NCBI RefSeq assembly: GCF_047948215.1
Contig: NC_134456.1
Location: forward strand, 194,973,034 to 195,037,033
Length of the DNA: 64,000 nucleotides
Source of the DNA: Lycorma delicatula
Taxonomy: Eukaryota > Arthropoda > Insecta > Hemiptera > Fulgoridae
Reading direction: 5' to 3'
A program made the position numbers and the translations under genes. The notes beneath the pieces were generated by a model that saw nothing but the letters and a program-made list of their open reading frames with translations, did not search any database and had not been told where the DNA came from. Below are positions 48,901 through 59,412 of the stretch, in pieces. Position 1 is the first letter of the stretch, and the number at the start of each line of letters is the position of its first letter.

Positions 48901-49812
48901 GTATTTTATAAATCAACACAAAATATATTACGGATTACAAAAATAAATAGACTTGTATAATTACAAAAAAAAAGTATCAGGTGTTATTTTCAATATCGTA
49001 TTTCGGAAATAGTAAATGTAATATGATATTACGCGTACAACCACAATGCTTTTCATTAAATTTCTACCAGTTTTGAGATGACAAAGTACTATCAAATAAA
49101 ACAGTACAAAGATGTATAAATAAAATAAATATGACAAGCGATTCCTAACGCGTCGACGCTATCACGAATAAAATAAACTATATCTTTAAAAAGGTTTTCG
49201 AACAGGTTTACTTAAATTTACAAATATAAATTGTTAAACTTGTAACTTTCATACAAACGATAACATACTGAATATATACATATAAATGTGTACACAGTAT
49301 AAGCTGAATAAACGTATGTAACATGTTATTATAAGAAGGCTTATGCAAAAGAAACATGCGTAGGATAGTATAGTAATTTACGTAACCGCTATTTACAAGT
49401 ACGCCCAAACGATCGTTATTAGCTTTAAATTATAAACAAGTTTAAGTGAATTCTCAGAGGAAGTATACTTTACACACATGAATCCTTATTATATTACGCC
49501 CATATCCGTTTTTTTTTTCTTACAACTACAGTCGATTAGGTAGTAAAACAGAAGCGTTCTCTTGATATGTAATAAAAATTGAAGTTTCTTTCCGTTGGGA
49601 ATGGTTTAGCAATATTACACTTGTACGTATATAGTGCACATTCCCACTTAAAAAAAAAATCGTTTATGATTACTATGCCAATCTTCTAGATTAAAAAAAA
49701 TTATAAATACCTTTAAAATTTAAATCCCTTTGCGATTTCGTTCTTTATGTCTAACGACATATTTCGGGAATAAGTTCCCATCATCAATTGTAACTATACT
49801 ACTATTTCATAA
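45980..49812. other. No gene seen; GA-rich patch at 47700-47820
   Basis: AT-rich. The patch at 47700-47820 includes agatggtag-like and gagagagtgatgagggggagc purine runs. Minus-strand frames at 45998-46219, 47676-47978 and 49208-49408 show no recognisable domain. Confidence 0.4.
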
Positions 49813-49814
49813 TA

Positions 49815-51162
49815 CAGAGTGAGCAACATAAAACCGAACCCATAACGTAACCGCTGCGGAATCGGTAGGTTATGTTGGAATGAAATTTTATGAATGATAC
49901 GGATAAATTAAATAAGAAAAACATAAGACGTAATTTAAATGTTTCATTTATTACCTCATTGTTAAAAAAGATGTTTAAAATGACCACCCTTGGCACCGAT
50001 GTACTTTAGTGCTCGACTGATCATATTGAGAATCGTCTTACGCAAAACGCTGTTGTCAATTGCGTTAATCTCTCGTTGAATGTTCATCTTCGTCATCAAT
50101 ATTATGGGGATCAGATGCATAAGCTCTCTCCTTTAAGTAGCCCCAAAGGAAAAAAATCGCAAGTAGACAACTCTGGGGAATGTGCAGGCCACTGTCCTCT
50201 GCTGACAGCTCATTCATTAGTGAAAACTGCATGAACGCGATTCAATGAAACGTTTTTTGTGCGACACGTTGCTCCGTCTTGTTGGAAGAAACTATAATCT
50301 TTTTCATTATCAGTTAATTGCGCATAAAATTCTTCGAAAAGTTTGAGGTAAACTTGTGTATTGACAGTCCGATCAAAAAATATTGGTCCCGCTACACGAT
50401 TACCGGAAACTGCATACCGAACACCAATTTTCTCATCATGAAGTGAACGTTCGAATATCTTGTGAGGATTCCTCGCCACCCAATTCCTGGTGTTTTGCGA
50501 ATTAACATGGCCGAATAAATGAAATCATGCCTCGTCGGGTCAACCTGTCCACCAACAATATTTTCGAGAAGTCAGTTGTATAATCGGTTTGTCAGTTTTC
50601 AGTTGTTGCACAGTTGTAACGCGGTACGGTTTCAATTTTAATTCACGAAGAATTTTACACGATGTATACTTAAAACCAGATTGTTGGGATAACTTGCGCA
50701 GTGATTTTTTTTGGACTGACAATAATTTTCCTTTCAGTATCGGCAGAGGCCTGTGCAGTCCTAATCGAAGGTTGCCTATTTCGTTTTTCATTTGAAACAG
50801 AAACCGTTGTACGCCATTTTTTTTAACTAAATCGTGTATGCTACTCTTCGCTGAGATACAGACATTGGGAAATTTTTCTACGAATACCTGACGTGATTCT
50901 TCAAACGATCTAGAACGAATATAGGCAACTATAGCTATCCTCTCGTGGATTGAATAAGACATTTTACACAAACACAACTGCACTCACTATACTGCGCTGT
51001 AACTAAACGTACACTGCACTGACTCGTAACCACCTGATAAACGGCAGCAACAATCAATAGTAACATATACATCCACTACTCGCGCTAGTTGTGTGAGACA
51101 CTTTCATGAATAGTATTGGGTAGCGATTTCATTATGGGTTCGGTTTTATGTTACTCACTCTG
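49815..51162 (-). mobile_element. Tc/mariner transposon with near-perfect ends
   Basis: Terminal inverted repeats of 31 bp (49815-49845 and 51132-51162) begin cagagtgag, continue aacataaaaccgaaccc, and differ at one base. TA lies on both sides (49813-49814 and 51163-51164), the target duplication of the superfamily. Length is 1,348 bp. The transposase is on the minus strand and broken. Well-kept ends with a decayed gene suggest a fairly recent insertion, or one that could still be moved by an enzyme supplied elsewhere. Confidence 0.95.
49900..50962 (-). pseudogene. Tc/mariner-superfamily transposase, inactive
   Basis: The likely start is 50962 (MSYSIHERIAIVAYIRSRSF), an N-terminal helix-turn-helix domain. 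The frame is open to 50540, containing VQRFLFQMKNEIGNLRLGLH and ILRELKLKPYRVTTVQQLK. The frame then shifts. The first catalytic aspartate (DEA, codon 50534-50536) is followed by a TGA where tryptophan is expected, then FHLFGHVNSQNTRNWVARNP. The second aspartate is in FFQQDGATCRT. A TGA follows TNE at about 50207-50209, and the third aspartate is in SPELSTCDFF, 39 codons after the second counting that stop. A frameshift at a T run precedes WGYLKERAYASDPHNID, and the end reads HFKHLFNNEVIN with differences. At least two stops and two frameshifts. Confidence 0.92.
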
Positions 51163-51164
51163 TA

Positions 51165-51650
51165 TTAGATTTAGTGGAAGAAAATAAAACAGTAATAAGT
51201 GTATTTTATATTTAACAATGTTTTACTTTCATCAAGACAATACAACATATTGTTTTAGTACATTTACACCTAATAATAGAAACTTGTCAATGCATCATAT
51301 CGTCTTTGAAACGAATTAAATTATGGATTTAAATTAAGGTGTTCGTAGATTCTGTTGTTTTCTTTAATCAATATGGAGATCGTTAAAAATATTAAATTAC
51401 AATTTATAATTTTAGTTTTATAATTTAGAAATCTTTATTTACAATTTTAGAGTTTTTTGTTTTCGCTTCATTTAATTTTAAAGCCGTCATAAATTAAAAA
51501 AAAAAAAATTCTTGCGCTGTTCTACGTAAGAAGACCAACTTGGTTTAATATTGCTAACAGTAGATACCGCAGATAAAGAAACGTCATCATTCCAACTTGA
51601 AGCATCATAACGAGCTACGGTTCTAACTTGGCCCCACACAATATTTTTCT
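51165..51650. other. No gene seen
   Basis: AT-rich, with no recognisable structure. Confidence 0.4.
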
Positions 51651-51654
51651 GACT

Positions 51655-52045
51655 TAAATTGAGCGTAACTCAATAACGAATCAACCAATCTTCATCAAAT
51701 TTTTACATATACAACTTTAGATACACTATTAAAGCATATCTAAATTTCTCCTTCTTCACATTGATCGATACCTAAACGCCGCTACTGGCAACCGATCTTC
51801 TATCATTCTTGAGAGTATACACCACCTCTTCTTATTCACCCTTATTCTGTCACCAATGCTGAAGCCCGAAAGAAAGTCCCTGGTCCCACAGGTTGGGGGA
51901 TGTGCGGGAGGCTAATAACCTGCCCACAGAAAAGATAAATGACTTTCAACACCAAAATAAGCCTCAGAACTAGGACCCACTCACATCATACCACCTATGA
52001 TACCTTTAATACCTTACTTTTCTTCGAAAAATCGGTAAAAAATAA
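51655..52045 (+). repeat. Interspersed repeat X, copy 3, split
   Basis: Ttgagcgtaactcaataacg and ttagatacactattaaagca (to about 51748) match the start of X. Cttttcttcgaaaaatcggt (about 52018-52037) matches its end. The middle is replaced by the GC-richer segment described next. Confidence 0.68.
51752..51990 (+). mobile_element. Fragment resembling a LINE 5' leader
   Basis: This GC-richer block (gctgaagcccgaaagaaagt, ccctggtcccacaggttggg, ggatgtgcgggaggctaata, cataagcctcagaacta-like end) has the look of the 5' untranslated leader of an insect endonuclease/RT LINE that I recognise only loosely. It sits inside repeat X copy 3. No coding sequence is carried. The assignment needs a search. Confidence 0.4.
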
Positions 52046-54930
52046 TTGTTTCTATAGTGGAAATATTCAAACATTCTTGAAATGCCTTTAGCTACATAAT
52101 CAACTAACAGTAGCAGTTAAATTAATAAACTGTTACGGCTATTAGACAAAATATTTTAACACCGTGCAGTTACCGAACCACCTTTTAGTTTATTATCCCA
52201 AAATAAAAAATGTTTAAATAACTGTTGAAACTCAAAACGTAATAAAATGTAAATTATATGTAAATAAATTCAACACAACCTAAATCACATTGCTAATAGC
52301 AACTGACAAATGGCATGCAGACAAGATATTACATTTTCAATAACAGCCTTGAAGTACGGAACATATTATTATTGTACACAAGCGTGGGTATTAAATGTAA
52401 CAACAGCTTTACATTAAATATTATTGTGTTTTAGAACTACTATACCACCTACAATGTAAGAAATGTAGGAAAATAACACTCCTATCAGTGATTAATCTAC
52501 ATTTTGAATAGATCTCGCTTAATATAAAATAGTATCTCGTTAAATGAAAATTTAATATTTCAAATAAAAATCATAAAAAATTTTTTTTAATAAATATTTA
52601 TAACCAAATTATATGGCAATCCTAAAATTATTATCATCAATGACATTTTTCTACAAAAAAAGACATTACTCTTTCTTTTCTCTTTCATTCTAATGAATAA
52701 ACTAATTTAAAAATATCAACAATATTAAAGATTTCCGTCAATCTTTTATAATACTGTAGCGTTAATTGAAATGCTTGGATACATAATTTTTGTCAGATTT
52801 CAAATCAACACACAGTAACAACAAAACTAAAAAGAAACTCACTGCAAACAGAGAAAAGAAGATAAATTTGCAGTGCATAAAGGAATGAAAATGTTATAAT
52901 AACCACAATCCTCATTAAATTTAATTATTTTTATAGAAAAGACCCAATGAAAACTTAAAGATAGTTGGAAAACAACAGGACAATAAATGAGGCAACACCT
53001 GCTTATCTATTACTCGTTACACTTCGAACAGACTGTATTTATTATATTAACAAGACAGTATGAGGGGAACAGCATTTAAACGCGCATTTATAAATATATA
53101 CCAAATTCTTCATTTTCAACTCTATTCTTACGTTCAATTATGAACAAATAATTTAACATATATACCGAAACACAACTACCAAATCGTAATGCAATATTAA
53201 AAAAAGAAACTATAGTAAAAATTAAAAAAAAAAAAATGAAAGAATAACATCACTCTTCTTAAACAACCCTAATTCAAAAATTCTAACTGTAGAATTTGCT
53301 TAAAAGATAAAAGAGAAGTTGAGAACTAAAAACGAAGTAGATAAATATACGCTGTCGTCAGGGAGTTAGATAAACAAAGTAGGTCAAATTTAATTAAATT
53401 ACATACTGTTTTAAGTCCATGCTAAACTTTAAATGGGTAATACTCGTTGTAGCTGCAAATAGAAACTGCAGTATACCATTAAAAAAAATAAATTTTACTT
53501 CAACTTTTTTAGTTAGAGATAACTAGATGAGAAACACCTATTAATATCACTTGACAAGTACGAGCAATTTACTGTAATAATAATTGTATGTATTATTTCA
53601 TTTCTTGCCGGGAGCATTACGTTTAACATAAGTTACGAATACAAGGTTGGAAATAACCCAACGTGCTTGGGGGGTCTACAACCTGACTAATAAGCGATAC
53701 TGCAATCTCCATGTTATATTATATTATTAAGAACTTATGTGTGTTAACTATGTTACAGGTTACAGTGAATAGTTTATTTAGTGAATAATAGTTAATTAAC
53801 AATATTTCGATCGACTACCACTGTAATTAAGGGATGTACGAAATTTACAGTTAAATTTTTCATTTATTCGCCGAGTCCTGTGAAAATGGTCGTGACTGGA
53901 TTATTTACTTATATTCTTACTTTTCTCAGGTAGAATATAAGCGTTAAAAACAAGGACGTAAAACAAATAAGTCTTGTTCGTCTACAAATAACTTTTACAG
54001 AATTATTGTAAATACCTTTTTCTTAAATTCTTGAAAATCTAAACTGTTAAAATTGATTCAGATAATTTTAATGGAAATTTTATCGCTTTTTTAGTGTCTG
54101 AAGTAATAAACTTTAACTCATTTTTTAACACTTTCATAATAATCACAAAATAATTAGTAGAAAAACACGTTTTTCAATTAAAATCGCTTCAAATTATCGA
54201 CAATTCGTTGAAGGGGACACCAAATTGAAACTAGTTAGTTATTACTACATAAATCTATTAAAAAAATTATCCGATTTAAGAATTGCTACACATGTGAATA
54301 CACTGACATATATGGAATACCGATGTACGTATAAATAATAATTTTTTTTTTCCATTTACATGTCAGAATATGTTTAATATTTCCATGTCCATTTCTTCTG
54401 CGATCCACATGTATGTCAATTCGGTGAATTATGACTGACGTTTTTACGTAAACTCGACGAAAACCTTTTAATTGTGGGATTTCAAAAGTGAATCACTTTA
54501 AAATAGTCAATTTTCAAAAAAGTAATATTTTTATATATTTTATCCTGTATCCAAGGAAAATTCTTAATTACAATTAAGTATTACTTTAAAAATAAGATAA
54601 TAATTATTGAAAATTGCCTATTTTAATAACTCATAGAAATTCCACATATAATCATTCGAGGTTTAATGTCACTCCTCATTCAGTGAATATCAACGTTCAC
54701 GTGGAAGTTCTAGATAATCATTAACCAATATGATTTATTTCTGAAAAAGACTAAACAAAGAATTAAATTTTTTTTTAAATAAAATTTTAAGAATTTGTGA
54801 CTTCACAAACAAAACAAAGATAAAACTGTATATCAGAAATCCAGATGGAAAGAAAATATCAAAGTAATAACGGATCAGATGATGATAGAGAGAGAAATTA
54901 CACTAATTTATGCTAAATGAGACAAACATA
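52046..54930. other. No gene seen
   Basis: Nearly 2.9 kb of AT-rich sequence without credible frames or recognised repeats. Confidence 0.4.
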
Positions 54931-54931
54931 T

Positions 54932-55206
54932 CCACTTGGTTGGTCTAGAGGTGAACGCGTCTTCGCAAACAAGCTGATTTCGAAGTCGGAGTTCCAACAT
55001 TTAAATCCTAGCAAAGGCAGTTACTTTTACACGGATTTGAATACTAGATCGTGGATACCGGTGTTCTTTGGTGATAGGTTTCATTAACCACACATCTCAG
55101 AAATGGTCGATCTGAGACTGTACAAGATTATACTTTTATTTACACTCATACATATCATCCTCTGAAGTAATACCTGACGGTGCTTCCCGGAGGTTAAACA
55201 GGGAAA
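54932..55206 (+). mobile_element. SINE-A copy 4
   Basis: Head ccacttggttggtctagagg, B-box-like acatttaaatcctagcaaag, body actagatcgtggataccggt, tail ttcccggaggttaaacaggg. Compared with copy 1 it lacks one cctcattcat unit near the 3' end. A possible duplication (aaacatatcc / aaacagatatcc) flanks it. Confidence 0.87.
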
Positions 55207-55800
55207 GAAAAAAGAAAACAGATATCCCAGATAGTGAGGCATCAATTCCGACTATGAATCATTAGAAAATCGAAGTATTCAAAATGGAACAATACCTACT
55301 TAATTGATCAACGACTTTGCGAAAAATATTCCTACATAATAATAAACATTTATTTTTCTTTAGAGTCACCTGATAAAAGGATCAGATTTCCCCAGAGAAA
55401 CCCACACATTTGCAGAATTGTATGGCGTGTAGAACTTTCTAATGTAAAATATCATTCCAAGTAGAAAAAAAAAAAATCATTCCGTCCGATCCCCGCTGGA
55501 GGTTTAGAGAAACCACTTCTCGGCGTGTTTCAATTTTACGATCGTAGCACATAATTTCCGACATAAGACTGAGTAACTGATTAAAAGTTTTTTTTGAATC
55601 GGATATGAATAGACATTAAAAAAATTCTTTATTTCAAATAAGTCATTTTATTAATCTACTAAATAAATTGTGCAACTTTATTTTAGACGAAGAGTTTACT
55701 TTAAGTTTAATTTTCTGAAATTTTTATTGCATTCGAAAAGATTTTTGTTGTTTATTTTTTTGAAAGTTTGTTGACAAAGGAAACTTATTTTTAATGACCT
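55207..55800. other. No gene seen
   Basis: AT-rich. A short GC-richer phrase near 55490-55535 (cgatccccgctggagg) is tRNA-SINE-like in flavour but too short to assign. Confidence 0.35.
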
Positions 55801-56073
55801 TTTCTCTTTATCCTGTTTAGCCTCCGGTAATTACCTTTCAGATAATACTTCAGAGTATGAATGAAGATGATATGTATGAGTGTAGTCTTGTACAGTCTCA
55901 GTTCGACTATTCCTGAGATATGTGGTTAATTGAAACCCAACCACCAAAGAACACCGGTATCCACGATCTAGTATTTAAATCCGTGTAAAAATAACTGAAT
56001 TTTACTAGGAACTCTCGACTTCCAAATCAGCAGAGTTGGAAGACGCGTTCACCACTAGACCAAGCCGGTGGAT
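55801..56073 (-). mobile_element. SINE-A copy 5
   Basis: Reverse-oriented: it ends agaccaagccggtgga (head) and begins cctgtttagcctccggtaat (tail), with gaacaccggtatccacgatc between. The flanks ttatttttaatgacct (55785-55800) and ttatttttgaccct (56074-56087) are a plausible target duplication with a 2-base gap. Confidence 0.88.
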
Positions 56074-56087
56074 TTATTTTTGACCCT

Positions 56088-57415
56088 TAAAAAAATTAAA
56101 AAAAAATAGTTTTTTAATTACTTGAATGTCAAACTCTATTTACGAAAAATCCTATTATGTACTTGTTCAAATGATTTTACTTTATACAAAAAAAAAAATT
56201 GCAATATTTTTGCGAAAATAAAAATTTTATACACGTAAAAGGACACAGCAGCAGATGGAATAGACATAATAAGTCAATGTAACCCTAGGTTCTTTAATTA
56301 AAGAAAAAAAATCACAACTCTTTTCTTTCATTAAAATCAAAACGGATTAGAAAGGAAAAAGAAATTGAAGAGAATTAATTTACATGGCAAGAAAAAATAA
56401 ATCAAAAGAAAAAAATCATTTTTTAGAAATGAGCGTTTATATTTTTTTTTTTTTATTTACCGTCACCTGATGTATGAATCCTTACTTGCCAAATACGATA
56501 CATATCAAAAAAATCTATAGAAGAGAAGGAAAGTCAACAAATACTTAAACAAAAACAATTAAATTAACCATCCAATCCGATCGAAATGGCGAAAAGCAAG
56601 GACATTTATAAAAACGGTCTTCAATGGATTACCCTGATAATCCAAAATACAATTTTATCACTTTTTTTCACAAAAAAGAATCGCATGAACCCAGAGAAAG
56701 ATGAGAAATGGAATAAACGCGAAACCTTTTAAAATTTTAATCAGACGTTGTACACAGAAATTTCTAGTAAAATGGAAAACGATCATAGTTATTACATAAT
56801 TTAAACAGCTGTACGAGTTCTCAGAAATTTTTGTCTTCCAGCAAGTCTTCGTAATTAACATCAAAGATTTAGATAGATAACACGAGTTTAACAGTGAGAT
56901 AGTCACGTAATTTATTAAAAAAAGAAAGCTACGTAACTTAAAAAATTATTTTATAATTTAAAACAGCCTTTCTTAAATAAAAAATGTGACAAAAGGATTT
57001 AAAAAGTAATAGAAATGAACATCAAACTACCTTCAAAACGTATTTTCTATGCACGGAAACAACATAATAATATCTTGCAGCTGCATTTCCGAAACCAAAT
57101 TAATTATAATAATAAAAAATGAAACATTTTGTAAAATGAACGGGGATTTATGAGTGAAATAAAATAATTTCTTGAGAAAAATCTTAAAAATGTGAAAACG
57201 TTTTACTTAAGTGAATAATATCAATATAGTCAAATACAGAAGATAACACGAGTTTTACCTATAGAAGTTCAGGTAGTGAGCAAAGCTGTAAATCGAGTCA
57301 CTCAAGATCTGATTGTTATCCAAGCAGCTGCAACATCTCAGGAAATAACATCTTGAACTAGACGTACGGACGATATGATAGATGGATAAAATTTTCAAAA
57401 TGGATAAAATGCTTA
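56088..57415. other. No gene seen
   Basis: AT-rich. Minus-strand frames at 56658-56906 and 57255-57437 have no recognisable domain. Confidence 0.4.
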
Positions 57416-57417
57416 CA

Positions 57418-57512
57418 GCGGAAGCCATGTTTAACAAACCAGTTCTCTTAGAACGCCAAAGTTAAGCGAAGCCGTCAAGTATAGTTCAATTTAGATGGGT
57501 GTTGCGTGCTAC
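57418..57512 (+). ncRNA. 5S rRNA-like relic (pseudogene or 5S-derived SINE head)
   Basis: Words of the 5S rRNA gene occur in order and at about the right spacing. These are gccatgtttaacaaacc (5S: gccatacca.g.tgaa), agttctctt (ggttctcgt), cgccaaagttaagcgaagcc (caccgaagttaagca.cgtc) and gttcaatttagatgggtg (gttagtacttagatggg.g). The last two cover the internal RNA polymerase III promoter. Many substitutions and poor pairing of the ends make it a decayed copy. No array of 5S units is present. It may be a retroposed pseudogene or the head of a SINE3-type element. Confidence 0.5.
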
Positions 57513-57649
57513 TGACAGGTTATAGCTGATTGCAATATAAATTTATCCGACTATAATAGAAGAACTACTTTTTAACCGCACAAAAATCAAAAGTGTTTAT
57601 ATTTAAAATTTCCTTTCCTTTAAGAAGTAAGTACAATCCAAAAAAATTG

Positions 57650-58156
57650 CAATGAAATTGTATACCGTACAGTAAGAGTCTCGCATATATCATTTTTTCC
57701 GCTCAAAAAACAAAAATTACTGTAATATAAATAAAACTGTTTTTAACAAAACGATACGAATAGTTTCCTATTATTGTGTATCTATGTTTATATGTAATAC
57801 ATATCACATTAACAGAAATAATACAATTCTTATGATTATTCGTCGTTTAATAAATGAAATCGGGCCGGTAAGAGTTTTGTAACAAATTTTTATATATTTT
57901 GCTTATTATATTAAACGCTTAAACATTGTTTATTATCTATTATTGTATATCTATTGTTATTACATATATTTAACACTTTTTTTAAACAAAATTCTAAATA
58001 AATAGCAGGTTTTGATAATAGAAATGTAGCGTCTTACCTTTTTCGATATCAGTATCTTTATGTTAAAACAGTTTTATTTATATTACAACAATTTTTGTTT
58101 TTTGAGTGGAAGAAATGATATCTGAGAGACTTACCGTACAGTTTACAATTTCATTG
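57650..58156. mobile_element. 507-bp inverted-repeat element (MITE or foldback)
   Basis: Arms of about 96 bp (57650-57747 and 58062-58156) are inverted copies at roughly 85% identity. They start caatgaaattgta, with ctcaaaaaacaaaaat and gtaatataaataaaactgtt further in. The 314-bp spacer contains two direct near-copies of tattattgtgtatctatgtt. Flanks show no clear target duplication. No coding capacity. Confidence 0.7.
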
Positions 58157-59335
58157 GATATCACTGCGTTTTGTTAGATTTTTCTTTTATTTTTTTTATG
58201 AACTACCGATTTTTATTATATGGATTTATTATTAAAATTTATTGCCTTTCTAGAACAACCAAATACACATATTTTAAATTTCTCGGTTAATTTTTTTTTT
58301 TATAGGCTTATCATTCACGTCATACCATATTTTTCCTTTTTTTAATGACCTTCACGAATCGAATATCGGTGATGTAATATTGGACTTATTACTTTGTAAG
58401 TATAACCCTCGATTTTTATCGTATCCGAGGACACACATTTTATATTGTTATTACATTTTTTTTATTTCTCCATCAATTAATTCAAATAATTGTAATTGTA
58501 GACTAAAAATTTTACCAATCGAATTTATTTCTGTTTTATGTAACAGTTCTTTGTTGTCACATTTGCAACAGTTTCCAACTGCTCGTGGTTTTTGTGTTTT
58601 ATTAGCAGCTATAATCTCATAAACTAATATTATTATTTTTTTTTAATGAAGTGGATGTAATTAAAAAAAATTGTTTCATCTTCAGTACTTTCATTTTCAT
58701 AACAGCACTTACCATTAAAACAAGCTGTAATATATTTTCTTTTAAATTTCATTATTTCAAGTACATTATCAATTTTTTGTACAAGATCATTCGTAAATTC
58801 AAAGGCTACCTAGCGGCGCGATTCGTAAACCCACCTTCTTGAGGAAAAGTAACATAATCGAGTCTCGCGGTTCATTAAATGGGAAAAAAAAGGTTGTTTA
58901 ATAAAATTCGAGGTATTTTTTGAAAGTATTCTTTATTACAAATCTAATTGAACTGAAATATAATGTTTTCTTGTTTATTTTTTTAATTTTTCCCCATTTT
59001 CATTTCACTTTTACGTTAGGTCGTGTTTAGAACTGCAAACATAGTTCGTTTACTTCGCCGTGCCGTCCAGTTCTGCGAGATCTTACCGGTGAAGTTCTAA
59101 CGAACTTCTTTATTTTTTTCAATGTGATTCCTTACAATAAAAACATACTCCAACTCTTTCAAATTTTTTAAATTATAAAAATAATTTTTTGCATTAAAGA
59201 TTTTAGAATTTTAAGTACTTGTATACTATATTTAAAAACATTTTTCCGAACGTGATTTATTTTAATATGAAGAATAGAAATATAAACTGTTAATATTTAA
59301 ATAATTCAGAATACAAAATCTAAAACTTTACTGTT
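58157..59335. other. No gene seen
   Basis: AT-rich. The plus-strand frames at 58380-58622 and 58651-58842 lack recognisable domains. A GC-richer patch lies near 59030-59100. Confidence 0.4.
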
Positions 59336-59337
59336 TG

Positions 59338-59412
59338 GGAATATGGCTAAACGGTTAAGGATGCGATTGAACATCACTCGATATTACAGCCACAGGAAGT
59401 TTAGATTTTGTA
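59338..59412 (+). ncRNA. Weak tRNA-like (Leu/Ser-type) relic
   Basis: Atggctaaacggttaagga is a good match to an A box and D arm of a Leu/Ser-type tRNA. About 50 bases on, gtttagatttt is only a poor B box. The acceptor ends do not pair. It could be a tRNA pseudogene, a SINE head or chance. Confidence 0.22.

Noticed and set aside
50589..50795. 68-codon plus-strand frame
   Set aside because: It is antisense to the transposase of the 49.8-51.2 kb element.
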